Assembly: GCA_030539035.1 (NCBI GenBank)
Contig: JAUNSU010000006.1
Location: 1-64,000, forward strand
Reading direction: 5' to 3'
DNA: 64,000 nucleotides
Origin: Planctomycetia bacterium
GTDB lineage: Bacteria > Planctomycetota > Planctomycetia > Pirellulales > Thermoguttaceae
Shown: piece by piece, positions 51,277 through 59,210 of the stretch
Position numbering within the stretch: the first letter of the stretch is position 1
Layout: every line of letters begins with the position of its first letter
Position numbers and translations under genes: made by a program
The notes under the pieces: model-generated
The model's database searches: none
What the model saw: the letters and a program-made list of their open reading frames with translations, nothing else
What the model was told of the DNA's origin: nothing

Positions 51277-52145
51277 ATCATTCTCCGATTGATCTGGACG
51301 TTGTGGACGCGAATGATCTGAACTTTTTGTTCGAACAGATCATAAGTGATCCTTGCCGTCAATTCATCACTGATATTCTTACATGCAATAAGATCCTTGT
51401 CCGCTTCCGGTAAATAATGAACGAGAAAAGATTTGCGCGAATGCCCGACAAGGATCGGCGATCCGAGCTGATGAAATTGTCCGATATTTTCCAGTATTGC
51501 CAAATTATGTTCGATTGACTTGCCGAATCCGATTCCGGGATCCAGAGCAATCATTTCCGGCTTGATCCCCGCACGCAAACAGCATTCTTTTCGTTCGCGA
51601 AGAAAGTCCATAATTTCCGCAACGGCATTTTCATAGACGGGCGCGGACTGCATGGTTTTCGGCGTTCCTTTAATATGAGAAAGAACGATGCCGCAGGAAT
51701 ATTTTCGGGCAACTTCAATAATATCGGGATCGAATGTTCCCGCGGAAATGTCGTTAATGATCGATGCTCCCGCCCGGCAGGCTTCCTCGGCAACCTTGGC
51801 GCTGTATGTATCAATCGAGATCGGAAGAGAACTCTTTTTCGCAAGGATCTGAATCAGGGGAACGGTTCTTCGGATCTCTTCTTCCGGCGCGATTCGTTCC
51901 GATCCGGGTCGGGTACTTTGTCCTCCGATATCAAGGATTCCGGCTCCTTCCCGTTCCAGCCGAAGCGCCCGATCAAGAGCGGCGTCCCGATCAACGGAAA
52001 ACTCTCCTTCCCGGGACCGCGCAAGGGACCCTCCGTCCGAAAAACTGTCGGGCGTCGTATTGACGATTCCCATAAAGACCGGTCCCGATGCAAAATCAAG
52101 AATATCATTCCGCACCGACCATGTTTTCGCCGGGGATCCGTTCAT
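51267..52145 (-). CDS. folP: Dihydropteroate synthase
   Basis: Makes 7,8-dihydropteroate from 6-hydroxymethyl-dihydropterin pyrophosphate and p-aminobenzoate in folate synthesis. The 292 residues have GIVNTTPDSFSDGG (about 26-39), DIGGQSTRPGS, SIDTYSAKVAEEACRAGASIINDIS, SHIKGTPKTMQ and DPGIGFGKSIEHNL, in order. The C-terminal part (KNISDELTARITYDLFEQKVQIIRVHNV) differs from the usual sequence around RVHDV, with a less typical Asn replacing Asp. It starts one base after the unknown acidic gene and overlaps the RNase HII-like gene, so it is inside a tight operon. Confidence 0.95.
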   Translation of the reverse strand: MNGSPAKTWSVRNDILDFASGPVFMGIVNTTPDSFSDGGSLARSREGEFSVDRDAALDRALRLEREGAGILDIGGQSTRPGSERIAPEEEIRRTVPLIQILAKKSSLPISIDTYSAKVAEEACRAGASIINDISAGTFDPDIIEVARKYSCGIVLSHIKGTPKTMQSAPVYENAVAEIMDFLRERKECCLRAGIKPEMIALDPGIGFGKSIEHNLAILENIGQFHQLGSPILVGHSRKSFLVHYLPEADKDLIACKNISDELTARITYDLFEQKVQIIRVHNVQINRRMICR

Positions 52146-52146
52146 T

Positions 52147-53067
52147 TTATTTGCCGGGATCTTCCGAAAGGATCAAAGCCTTCATCGCGGAAAGATACGC
52201 AAGAACCGTATCGGCGGAGACTTCGTCCCATTTCGTGTATTTATGGCTCAATATCGCAATTTTAAGACTTTCAAACGCATCTCCGAGATCGGAAGGAAGC
52301 GATCCCAGCTTATTGAGGGAATTGAGAACATCGCTTGTAATCGCGCCGTGCGATTTCCAGGCTTCATCGTCTCCTTCGAATTTCTCCGGACCAAGTTCCC
52401 GATCCTTCTTTTCCTTTTTGTTCTCTTTTCCCGATTTATTTTCATCTTCGCCGAAAACGTTGTTGTCGATTGAAGATCCGACATCGACGAAGCCCGTATC
52501 GGAATCGTTGAACGGATTAACATCTTCATCCGGTTCCGCGTCGACGATTTCGTTCTCTTTAGGCTTTCGATCGGCGGGGGCTCCGTATTTTTCCCAACGG
52601 GCAATTCGCATGGATGCAACGGAAAGATTCTCCTCATTTGCTTTCGAGAGCCAATCGTTTGCGTCTTCCCAGTCGAGAGCGGCCTGATAATGGCTCCAAT
52701 AAAGATTGGGGAACCGATCGGATTCGCCAAACTGTTCAAACACACGTCGAAGGCGGCCGACATGCTGTCCGGAGACATTTCCGATCCTCTTCGCGATTGC
52801 GTCGTCGGAATAAACCGTTCGGGGCAAACCGGCATCGATCAGGCGATTTCGCCAAGTGTTGATCACCTTTCCTTTTTCCCAATTCGTTTGGCTTACCAGC
52901 CGATTCCAGAAACCGACATATTCGACGGCGATTTCATCGATCAGCGGAAGCTTGTCTTCGGGAATACGGATCTCTTCCGGATCCATCAGATCGGCATCGT
53001 CCGAATTGTTTTCCGTTTCCTCGGGAAGATCTTCCCAGGGCGCATTCTCCTTTTTCTCGTTCATCAT
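52147..53067 (-). CDS. Acidic protein of unknown function
   Basis: A soluble 306-residue protein with an acidic N-terminal tail, a central compact region (about 45-160: FWNRLVSQTNWEKGKVINTW, KRIGNVSGQHVGRLRRVF, FPNLYWSHYQAALDW), a disordered charged linker (about 170-235; ENKSGKENKKEKKDRE) and a helical C-terminus. The central region with two small helical units looks like a DNA-binding or protein-binding module, but I recognise no family. It lies between a cytochrome gene (20 bases away) and folP (1 base away). Confidence 0.6.
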   Translation of the reverse strand: MMNEKKENAPWEDLPEETENNSDDADLMDPEEIRIPEDKLPLIDEIAVEYVGFWNRLVSQTNWEKGKVINTWRNRLIDAGLPRTVYSDDAIAKRIGNVSGQHVGRLRRVFEQFGESDRFPNLYWSHYQAALDWEDANDWLSKANEENLSVASMRIARWEKYGAPADRKPKENEIVDAEPDEDVNPFNDSDTGFVDVGSSIDNNVFGEDENKSGKENKKEKKDRELGPEKFEGDDEAWKSHGAITSDVLNSLNKLGSLPSDLGDAFESLKIAILSHKYTKWDEVSADTVLAYLSAMKALILSEDPGK

Positions 53068-53087
53068 TCCATTTTCCTCTTATCCGT

Positions 53088-55106
53088 TTATAAAGATAAT
53101 ACGTAATTGATCAAATCGGTTTTTTCCTGTTCGGAAAGTTTATCGAGAAGCCCATCCGCGTTCGCGTGCTTTCCTTCGAAAAGCATGGAACGGATCGTTG
53201 TGTAATGGCCCGTATTCATATAGGGCGCCGTCCGCCAAACTTCGATCAGGGTTGGTGTGTCGAATTGGGTAATATTATCATAGGAATCCTGTGAATGGAT
53301 CCTGTGCAACTTCAGATCGGTAAAAAGAGGGGCCGGATGACATACAGAGCAATTCGTTCGGCTGCTTTCAAAAAGAAAACGGCCTCTTTGCGCCGAGGGA
53401 CTCATTTTACCGTCGATCAAATAAGGGCTGGGAACCGGTTTTAAAGCACGCAGATATTCATCCATCGCGATATTGTCCGATTCCGGGATCCGGCTGAAGA
53501 GAAGATGGGAAACACCGGCGCGAACCGCGGTTTCCGCGTCCGGACGAACGCCCGAGATCATCGACGGCGGCGTCTCATGCGATAAAAGCATACTCTTCGT
53601 ATTCTTCGGATTCCCGACTCCATCGTTGACAAGATCCCAGTTCAATCCGTCGACCCGTGCGTCCGGATGGCAGCTCGAACAGCTCAACCATTGCTCCATA
53701 CAGATCGTCGCATCATGAAAGACAACTTCCCCGCGCCGTTGAGGATTCCAATGCGGGCGTTTTCCAAGCCGAATCATCGTCCGCTCAACTGCGATTCCTT
53801 TCAAAGGCGCGATAGGTTCCAAACGGATCACCGACGCGGAATCGGTCTCCGCCGCCTTCTTCGCAAAGACCGGATCCTGCGGCTTCGGAATATCGCCGGA
53901 CTTGACAAACGCGCCCGGATGATTCTCATAAGGGGGATTCAGCTTGACCCGAATACATCCTATCGCGTCTTCAAAGGAAGCGGCAAAAAAGATCCGATCG
54001 CCGTCGGCCAATACACGCCGCATTCCTTTCATTCCCATCTTGACGCGAACTCGAAGAGGAAATTTAATCGCACCTTCTCCCTGATAGGTGTAAGTATAAG
54101 CTCCCTGTCCGGGCCGATTCCATTCGGGTCGATCGTTAAGCATTTTCAGAATCCGGTCGCTCGGCATCAAAAGAAGTTCATCCATTCCCGCAAGGGTAAG
54201 AACAATCAGGGGAAGTGTCGAAGAAAAGGAGACACCCCAGGGATTCGCCGCTCCCAGCATGGTATCATCCAGATAGAACGTATCTACCGCTTCCGATCGT
54301 TCGATATCGACGACTGAAAGGATATTTTCCATAATCCATCCGCCGACGACTTGTGTGGTAACCGTTCTGAACTTGCCCAGCGTTCCGGTGATAAACGCGT
54401 ATTTGCCGTCCGTGGATATTGCGATATCTTTCAAATTCGACGCGCCGTTGAGCAGTTCAACCCGGCGAACTTCATCCGTTTTCAGATCAATGGTGTAAAC
54501 GCTGGCCGTTGTATACGATTCATCGGCGGGAAGATCGGGGATCAGGGAAGCAACGATGATCTTTCCTTTTTCAGGAACGTATTTCATCGCGTAAGGTTCC
54601 CGGCCGGTTTTCCATTTTTTTCGGATCAATCCTTTTTCCGGATCAACAGCAAGAACTGTTTCTGAAAATCGATTACAAACGAAGATCGTCGTCTTTCCGG
54701 AAGGATCCTTTCCCGCGGATACATCCGACGGTGTATGGGAATGAAGATCGATCCGGCGATCAATCGAAAACGATTTATTTGTATTGACAATCAGAAGCTT
54801 TCCCTGGACTCCACCTCCAACAATCGCGATTCTTTTTTCACCGGGAAGAAAACACATCCGCTCCGGACGAAAACCGATCGGAAGAACGGATGAGGAAAGA
54901 TATTGATCCTTAACCGTATCGCGAAGGGAATCGATCGGAACCTTGCGGATCTGTTCCGCGTCCTGTTCAAGAACATACAGAACCGATCCCGAATTTCCCA
55001 AAAGGAGATCGCAGGGGCCAAGATATTCGCTCTTCTTCTCCGATCCATACAAGGGAAGGATCAAAAAATACAGAACGGCAAGAAAATGGAATCTTTGATA
55101 CATCAT
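53088..55106 (-). CDS. Secreted beta-propeller fused to a MauG-like di-haem cytochrome c domain
   Basis: A 672-residue exported protein. After a signal peptide (FHFLAVLYFLILPLYG) come about 400 residues of YncE/NHL-like propeller repeats (DVSAGKDPSGKTTIFVCNRF, NLKDIAISTDGKYAFITG). The C-terminal 230 residues have two haem-c sites: CSSCH in MEQWLSCSSCHPDARVDG and CSVCH in RTNCSVCHPAPLFTD. The set resembles MauG/cytochrome-c peroxidase proteins that act at the periplasmic side. The start has no clear Shine-Dalgarno; two adjacent ATGs (55106, 55103) are equivalent. It follows DUF6807 at 69 bases and precedes the acidic unknown gene at 20 bases. Confidence 0.82.
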   Translation of the reverse strand: MMYQRFHFLAVLYFLILPLYGSEKKSEYLGPCDLLLGNSGSVLYVLEQDAEQIRKVPIDSLRDTVKDQYLSSSVLPIGFRPERMCFLPGEKRIAIVGGGVQGKLLIVNTNKSFSIDRRIDLHSHTPSDVSAGKDPSGKTTIFVCNRFSETVLAVDPEKGLIRKKWKTGREPYAMKYVPEKGKIIVASLIPDLPADESYTTASVYTIDLKTDEVRRVELLNGASNLKDIAISTDGKYAFITGTLGKFRTVTTQVVGGWIMENILSVVDIERSEAVDTFYLDDTMLGAANPWGVSFSSTLPLIVLTLAGMDELLLMPSDRILKMLNDRPEWNRPGQGAYTYTYQGEGAIKFPLRVRVKMGMKGMRRVLADGDRIFFAASFEDAIGCIRVKLNPPYENHPGAFVKSGDIPKPQDPVFAKKAAETDSASVIRLEPIAPLKGIAVERTMIRLGKRPHWNPQRRGEVVFHDATICMEQWLSCSSCHPDARVDGLNWDLVNDGVGNPKNTKSMLLSHETPPSMISGVRPDAETAVRAGVSHLLFSRIPESDNIAMDEYLRALKPVPSPYLIDGKMSPSAQRGRFLFESSRTNCSVCHPAPLFTDLKLHRIHSQDSYDNITQFDTPTLIEVWRTAPYMNTGHYTTIRSMLFEGKHANADGLLDKLSEQEKTDLINYVLSL

Positions 55107-55175
55107 AATAATTTCAACAGGCGGGAAGATAAAAATCAATCGCGGATCCGTTTTCGGGATCCGCGTGAGAAAGAA

Positions 55176-56201
55176 TTACGGTTTACTCGCTTTATAGCGA
55201 TCATATTCCGACTGAAGGCGATCTTTCGAAAGCAGACCTTCATGAATCCAAAGCCGATAATGCAGTTTGATCGGTTTTCCGACAGGGAACATTTTGGGAT
55301 TCACTCCCGGCCAGCCAACGCACATCGCTCCGTAATGCCGCGTCATCCAGGTCGGAGCGAAATCGGGATGATCGGAAGGAACCATGATCATTCCCCCGCT
55401 CTTCTTCCCGGATCCGGCGGTAAAGGTCGATGTAAAGTCGCCCCAGGAGAGAGGAGTATCGAGAATATCCTCTTCCTGCTCCGTCGTTTTCGCCGAAGTC
55501 GTAATGATCGTATTCGGATCTTTCGGACCGGGAGGATGAAATCGAACCGAAAAGCCCCCATAGCTTTTGTTCTCCGCTCCGCCAAGCGAGATCGGACAAA
55601 CAAGCGGCGTCCAGGTAAACTCAAAATCGATCGATCGTACGCGAACTCCATCGCGTGTTTCCGAAGGTCCGGTCGTTGTCCGTACGATCTCTTTCATGAT
55701 CTTGCTGCCCGATCGGACAAATCCGTTCTCGTCCTGATCGACGGGTCCGATATACCATCCGTTTTCGACTTCAAAGATCGCGGAAGATCCCTTGACGCTC
55801 TGTTCGCCAAAGCGGACAAAGTGCTGCCGGATCTCCGGTTTTCCAAGCCAAAGATCGTATTCTTCCGTCGATCCGTTCGGACGATGAAGAAGAACGTGCG
55901 GCCAGGTCCAGAAGATCCCGTGATGATGATAGTGATCTTTCGGCGCATCGTCGGTAAGAATCTCTCCGTTCATTCCGTAAACCGGATGAAAATAGGATCC
56001 GAACATGCGGCGCTGATCCTTGACGGGAACCTGATCATGGAGCAGAAACGCGTAATTGTATTTCCAGATCGGGCTGCCGTTTTCCAGCAGAGTGATCGAC
56101 TTCGAATCCTTTTGAAATTGAAAAGGAGTGTCCGCCGCAGAGATCTGCCGGAGACCGAATGCCGCCGCAATAAGAAGAATCAGAGTAAATATAAACTTCA
56201 T
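55176..56201 (-). CDS. Secreted DUF6807 (PmoA-like) family protein
   Basis: A 341-residue exported beta-sandwich-type protein of planctomycetes. A signal peptide (MKFIFTLILLIAAAFGLRQISA) is followed by the family's signature HHHGIFWTWPHVLLH and FHPPGPKDPNTIITTSA, HPDFAPTWMTRHYGAMCVGWPG and KLHYRLWIHEG. The function is not established; its genes often sit with sugar-related oxidoreductases and TIM-barrel isomerases, as here. The start at 56201 has GGAG seven bases upstream; an alternative at 56225 would overlap the preceding gene. It is 13 bases after the TIM-barrel gene. Confidence 0.8.
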   Translation of the reverse strand: MKFIFTLILLIAAAFGLRQISAADTPFQFQKDSKSITLLENGSPIWKYNYAFLLHDQVPVKDQRRMFGSYFHPVYGMNGEILTDDAPKDHYHHHGIFWTWPHVLLHRPNGSTEEYDLWLGKPEIRQHFVRFGEQSVKGSSAIFEVENGWYIGPVDQDENGFVRSGSKIMKEIVRTTTGPSETRDGVRVRSIDFEFTWTPLVCPISLGGAENKSYGGFSVRFHPPGPKDPNTIITTSAKTTEQEEDILDTPLSWGDFTSTFTAGSGKKSGGMIMVPSDHPDFAPTWMTRHYGAMCVGWPGVNPKMFPVGKPIKLHYRLWIHEGLLSKDRLQSEYDRYKASKP

Positions 56202-56214
56202 TACGGATCTCCGA

Positions 56215-57126
56215 TCAGGCTTCATCCCATTGTTTTTTGAGGAATTCGATCGATTTCGGGAATTCGACCGCTTTATCGCCTGCGCATCCGCATTCGAAGC
56301 TGCAGAATCCCTGATATCCGATATATTTCAGGCCGCGGAAGCCTTCGACGAAGGAGAGATTATTCTGGCCCGGGAACGTTCGGCGCGGTTCGGCCCGTCC
56401 TCCGGCGAGGTGAACGTGCTTGAGCAGCTCGCCCGCAGAGATAAAGGCGCCCATATTGTTGGTTTCTTCGGTATCCATATGATAGAAATCGCCCATCACG
56501 GAAACGCCTTTGGCAAGTCCGCCGCAATCACGGGCGATCGAGGCGCCGTCGGCCACCTGTCGAAGGAAGAACGCTTCAAAGCGGCAAAGCGGTTCCAGAA
56601 TGATAAAGGTCTTGTTTTTAACAGCGAATTCCCCGACTTCCGGAAGGAAATCAAGGCAGCGTTTACGAATTTCCTGATTTGAAAGGGTCGTTTGGTTCGC
56701 GAAGGCAGGAACATAGATCACGCCCTGGGCTTCCAGTTCTCCGGCGGTTTCCAAAGCGGCTTTCAGGGCATCTTTTACGAACTGAATCCGGCCGGTATCT
56801 TCTTTGCAAAGATCGCCATTATGGGAGCCCCAGCAGATCGCGCTGACCTTCAGGCCCGCATCGTCGGCGAGTTTTTTGAATTCTTTTCCTTTTCCGACGA
56901 CATTGCCGGAATATTCGACCGCTTCACAGCCGTATTTCTTCATTGCGGCGAGTTTTTCTTCAATGGTTTTGCCCGGGGCGGGAGCCAACTGACAGGAAAT
57001 GCGAAGTTTGGCGTCCTTCCGTTTGTCGAGTTCCGCGGTTGTTTTCGCCGATGCCTGGGTGATTCCCGCTCCTGTCAATCCGATTCCCGCGATAAGACTG
57101 CTGCCAAAAAATTGCCGTCGATCCAT
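56215..57126 (-). CDS. Tat-exported TIM-barrel sugar isomerase/epimerase-like protein (AP endonuclease 2 superfamily)
   Basis: A 303-residue protein. MDRRQFFGSSLIAGIGLTGAG is a twin-arginine signal (RRxFF). The mature part is a xylose-isomerase-like barrel: KYGCEAVEYSG, LKVSAICWGSHNG, ILEPLCRFEAF, VMGDFYHMDTEE (a metal-ligand-type Asp/His cluster), HVHLAGGRAEPRR and CSFECGCAG; it is closest to hydroxypyruvate isomerase/sugar-phosphate epimerase families. The Tat signal means it should fold with its metal before export. It is the first gene of a minus-strand run reaching to 50239. The substrate is unknown. Confidence 0.85.
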   Translation of the reverse strand: MDRRQFFGSSLIAGIGLTGAGITQASAKTTAELDKRKDAKLRISCQLAPAPGKTIEEKLAAMKKYGCEAVEYSGNVVGKGKEFKKLADDAGLKVSAICWGSHNGDLCKEDTGRIQFVKDALKAALETAGELEAQGVIYVPAFANQTTLSNQEIRKRCLDFLPEVGEFAVKNKTFIILEPLCRFEAFFLRQVADGASIARDCGGLAKGVSVMGDFYHMDTEETNNMGAFISAGELLKHVHLAGGRAEPRRTFPGQNNLSFVEGFRGLKYIGYQGFCSFECGCAGDKAVEFPKSIEFLKKQWDEA

Positions 57127-57297
57127 TGCAAATTCTCCTCTGTACTCATGGTTTATAATTGAATGATCTCTCCTCCAGACGGAGGAAAGATAAATGATCT
57201 TCTTGCGGACAACATCGATTCATCAAACATTATCCACTGTAAATTATACCAGAGAGAAAGCGGCAATACAAGGGCAAGCCAACGGAATTATCCGGCT

Positions 57298-58263
57298 TCA
57301 TAAACTTTTCAGAAAGGCCATTACGGCTCTTTTGTAAAAACAGTTGCCAATGATCTGTAAAATAAGTGATGCAACCCCGAAAAACACCATTAAAAACAAT
57401 GAAATAAGTTTCGCTATCAGAGTACCAAAAAGATCACTTGGTATCGAGTAAATCGAAGATCCGAATACGGAAACAATACACATGGCCAGCATGATTCCCG
57501 CACAGGATTTGATTTGAATATTCCTTGATGCCAACGTACGGTTCAGATTCTGGCCCAGTACATACCAGGCGACAAAAACCCAGTAGATATTAAAAATCGG
57601 AATAAAAAGAAATCCAACCGCTTTGCCGGGAGTTGTCGAAGCAATTGTACTGGGAACCGCTTGCCAAAATCGATAAAGTAAAACGAACCACGCAATTGAT
57701 GCGAATAGGCTGAAAACGCAGCCCAATCCAAAAAATATTACTGCAATTGTTCCCATATACTCCGGTACATCAACATCAAATTCCTCAAACAGGATGTTGC
57801 AAAGAACAAAAATTCCGAAAGCAATCAAAAAAAGAACAAAGGTAATTCCCACACGGATATTAAAGGCCCAAAACCATTTATTGACCTTTTTGATCAGAAC
57901 ATCTGTTGAAAGGTTTGTCTGTAATCCTTGCGGATTACTGTATTTGGAATAACCGTAGTTTTGCAGATTTTGCCCCTCTGTATTTCCATACGGCTGATAC
58001 TGGGTATTTTGTTGAGTTCCATATTGCTGATAAGGATTTTGCGAGGTTGGTCCGGTTTGAGTTCTCGGCCGCGAAGATTCTGTCTGTCGTCGAAAATGGC
58101 CGGCAAGTTCACTTAAAGATCCTGCTTTAACCCAATTTGCCATTCCATCCTGCCAAACGAGGGTATCCGGTTGGATAATACGCTGGGCGATTAACTGCTG
58201 TAAGCCGTTTTCTTCAATGGGTCCAGCTTGGGAATTATTTTGATTTACGTAGTACCAGCTCAT
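57298..58263 (-). CDS. GYF_2 domain membrane protein with DUF4328
   Basis: A 321-residue protein. Residues 1-55 form a GYF_2 domain (WYYVNQNNSQAGPIEENGLQQLI, then WQDGMANWVKAGSL), a module that usually binds Pro-rich peptides. A Gln/Asn/Tyr/Pro-rich linker follows (about 60-115), then four or five membrane spans of the DUF4328 type (VGITFVLFLIAFGIFVLCNIL; GLGCVFSLFASIAWFVLLYRFW; AVGFLFIPIFNIYWVFVAWY). GGAG precedes the ATG. It is isolated between noncoding stretches. Domains are read by eye; the function is unknown. Confidence 0.82.
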   Translation of the reverse strand: MSWYYVNQNNSQAGPIEENGLQQLIAQRIIQPDTLVWQDGMANWVKAGSLSELAGHFRRQTESSRPRTQTGPTSQNPYQQYGTQQNTQYQPYGNTEGQNLQNYGYSKYSNPQGLQTNLSTDVLIKKVNKWFWAFNIRVGITFVLFLIAFGIFVLCNILFEEFDVDVPEYMGTIAVIFFGLGCVFSLFASIAWFVLLYRFWQAVPSTIASTTPGKAVGFLFIPIFNIYWVFVAWYVLGQNLNRTLASRNIQIKSCAGIMLAMCIVSVFGSSIYSIPSDLFGTLIAKLISLFLMVFFGVASLILQIIGNCFYKRAVMAFLKSL

Positions 58264-59006
58264 TTATGTCTCCTTTATTCTTAAATATTCAAATCCGCAA
58301 AAATACACCTGATCGATCTTCCGGAAACATTTTCTGAACCGGAAAAATCGCCCAATTACTTAACTTCCTCGTAAAGAGACCGTTTTCAAAGGAGAATATT
58401 GGAGATTTTTTCCTTTTTTTAGAAATTTTTGACTTTTTTAGAAGAATTTTTAGACACGGTTCGAATTACAACGGTTTTTACAGATTTTAACCCTTTCACA
58501 GAGCGGCGGCGGAGCCGCCGGGGATAAGCGAGGATGCTTACCCCTCCCAGTGCTCGGATTCCAACCGCACACACAAATCTTTGTTTTTTCTACTTCCTTG
58601 GGTCAATGGGAGATTGGCTCTTTTAGAGATTTCAACCCTTTTTTTGCATTGCGCTTACAGCGCGCTTTGTATGGTTGGACGTTGACCCGGGGTGCCGGTC
58701 GCTTCGCTCCCCGAACAGGAGAAATACTGTCAACGAAGGAAGCGACCAACGGGAGCGGGTCTCCGGCAACCGCGCGGAAGCGCGTACTGGGAGCGGCGCC
58801 TCGCCGCAAGCCCCACTAATCACTAACATACAGTATCTAATCACCTAATCATCTAATCAAAAACCTCCGGCTCTGCTGTCGAGATAGGGGATTTTTGGAG
58901 CAAAAAAGAGGAAATATGATACAGAATACCGTTAATTCTGACTAAATATCATAAAAATTGAAAATTCTTGCTTGATAAAATAGAAAAGAAAGGTATAATC
59001 GTAAAT
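58264..59006. other. 743-base noncoding region with GC-rich hairpin island
   Basis: No protein gene. Positions 58264-58500 are AT-rich spacer. From about 58500 to 58860 base composition changes sharply and several hairpins follow one another: GGCGGC-GGA-GCCGCC (58503-58521), GGGATAAGC with GCTTACCCC, GCGC-TTACA-GCGC, GCGGCG-CCT-CGCCGC. GGTCGCTTC (58697-58705) is repeated as its complement GAAGCGACC (58739-58747), and CGTTGAC (58680-58686) as GTCAACG (58729-58735); these two pairs interlock. The island ends in a CACTAATC/ATCTAATC-type stretch. Two frames of about 70-90 codons here are Arg/Ala-rich and not credible. Confidence 0.6.
58972..58999 (+). promoter_or_regulatory. Promoter of the repeat-protein transcript
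   Basis: TTGATA (58972-58977), 16-base spacer, TATAAT (58994-58999). The expected start of transcription is near 59006, practically at the ATG of a small frame (59007), so that frame would be leaderless. Confidence 0.65.
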
Positions 59007-59198
59007 ATGGATAAAAACAGAAGTTTAAATTCTTATAAACGTAAAAACAAAATAAATATATTACAAAGATTGGAGATATTAGGCGATCTGTTCGAAAAAT
59101 TGTTTAGAGATAATTTAGTTCTCCCCGAAAAATCTTTCAGAAGCAAGTCTGAAATAATAAATGCGGATGAGATCCGTTTTCGGGGCCCGCCCAGTTAA
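59007..59198 (+). CDS. Possible leaderless small protein in the leader of the repeat-protein gene
   Basis: A 63-codon frame starting at the predicted transcription start and ending 12 bases before the next gene. The product is basic and helical (NKINILQRLEILGDLFEKLF). I know no family. It may be a real small protein, a leader peptide, or chance. No ribosome-binding site is possible if transcription starts at 59006. Confidence 0.3.
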   Translation: MDKNRSLNSYKRKNKINILQRLEILGDLFEKLFRDNLVLPEKSFRSKSEIINADEIRFRGPPS

Positions 59199-59210
59199 AG
59201 GAGGTTTAAC

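Noticed and set aside
58550-58819. Frames of 70-90 codons inside the GC-rich hairpin island
   Set aside because: Arg/Ala/Pro-rich products caused by hairpin sequence; no starts with ribosome sites on either strand.
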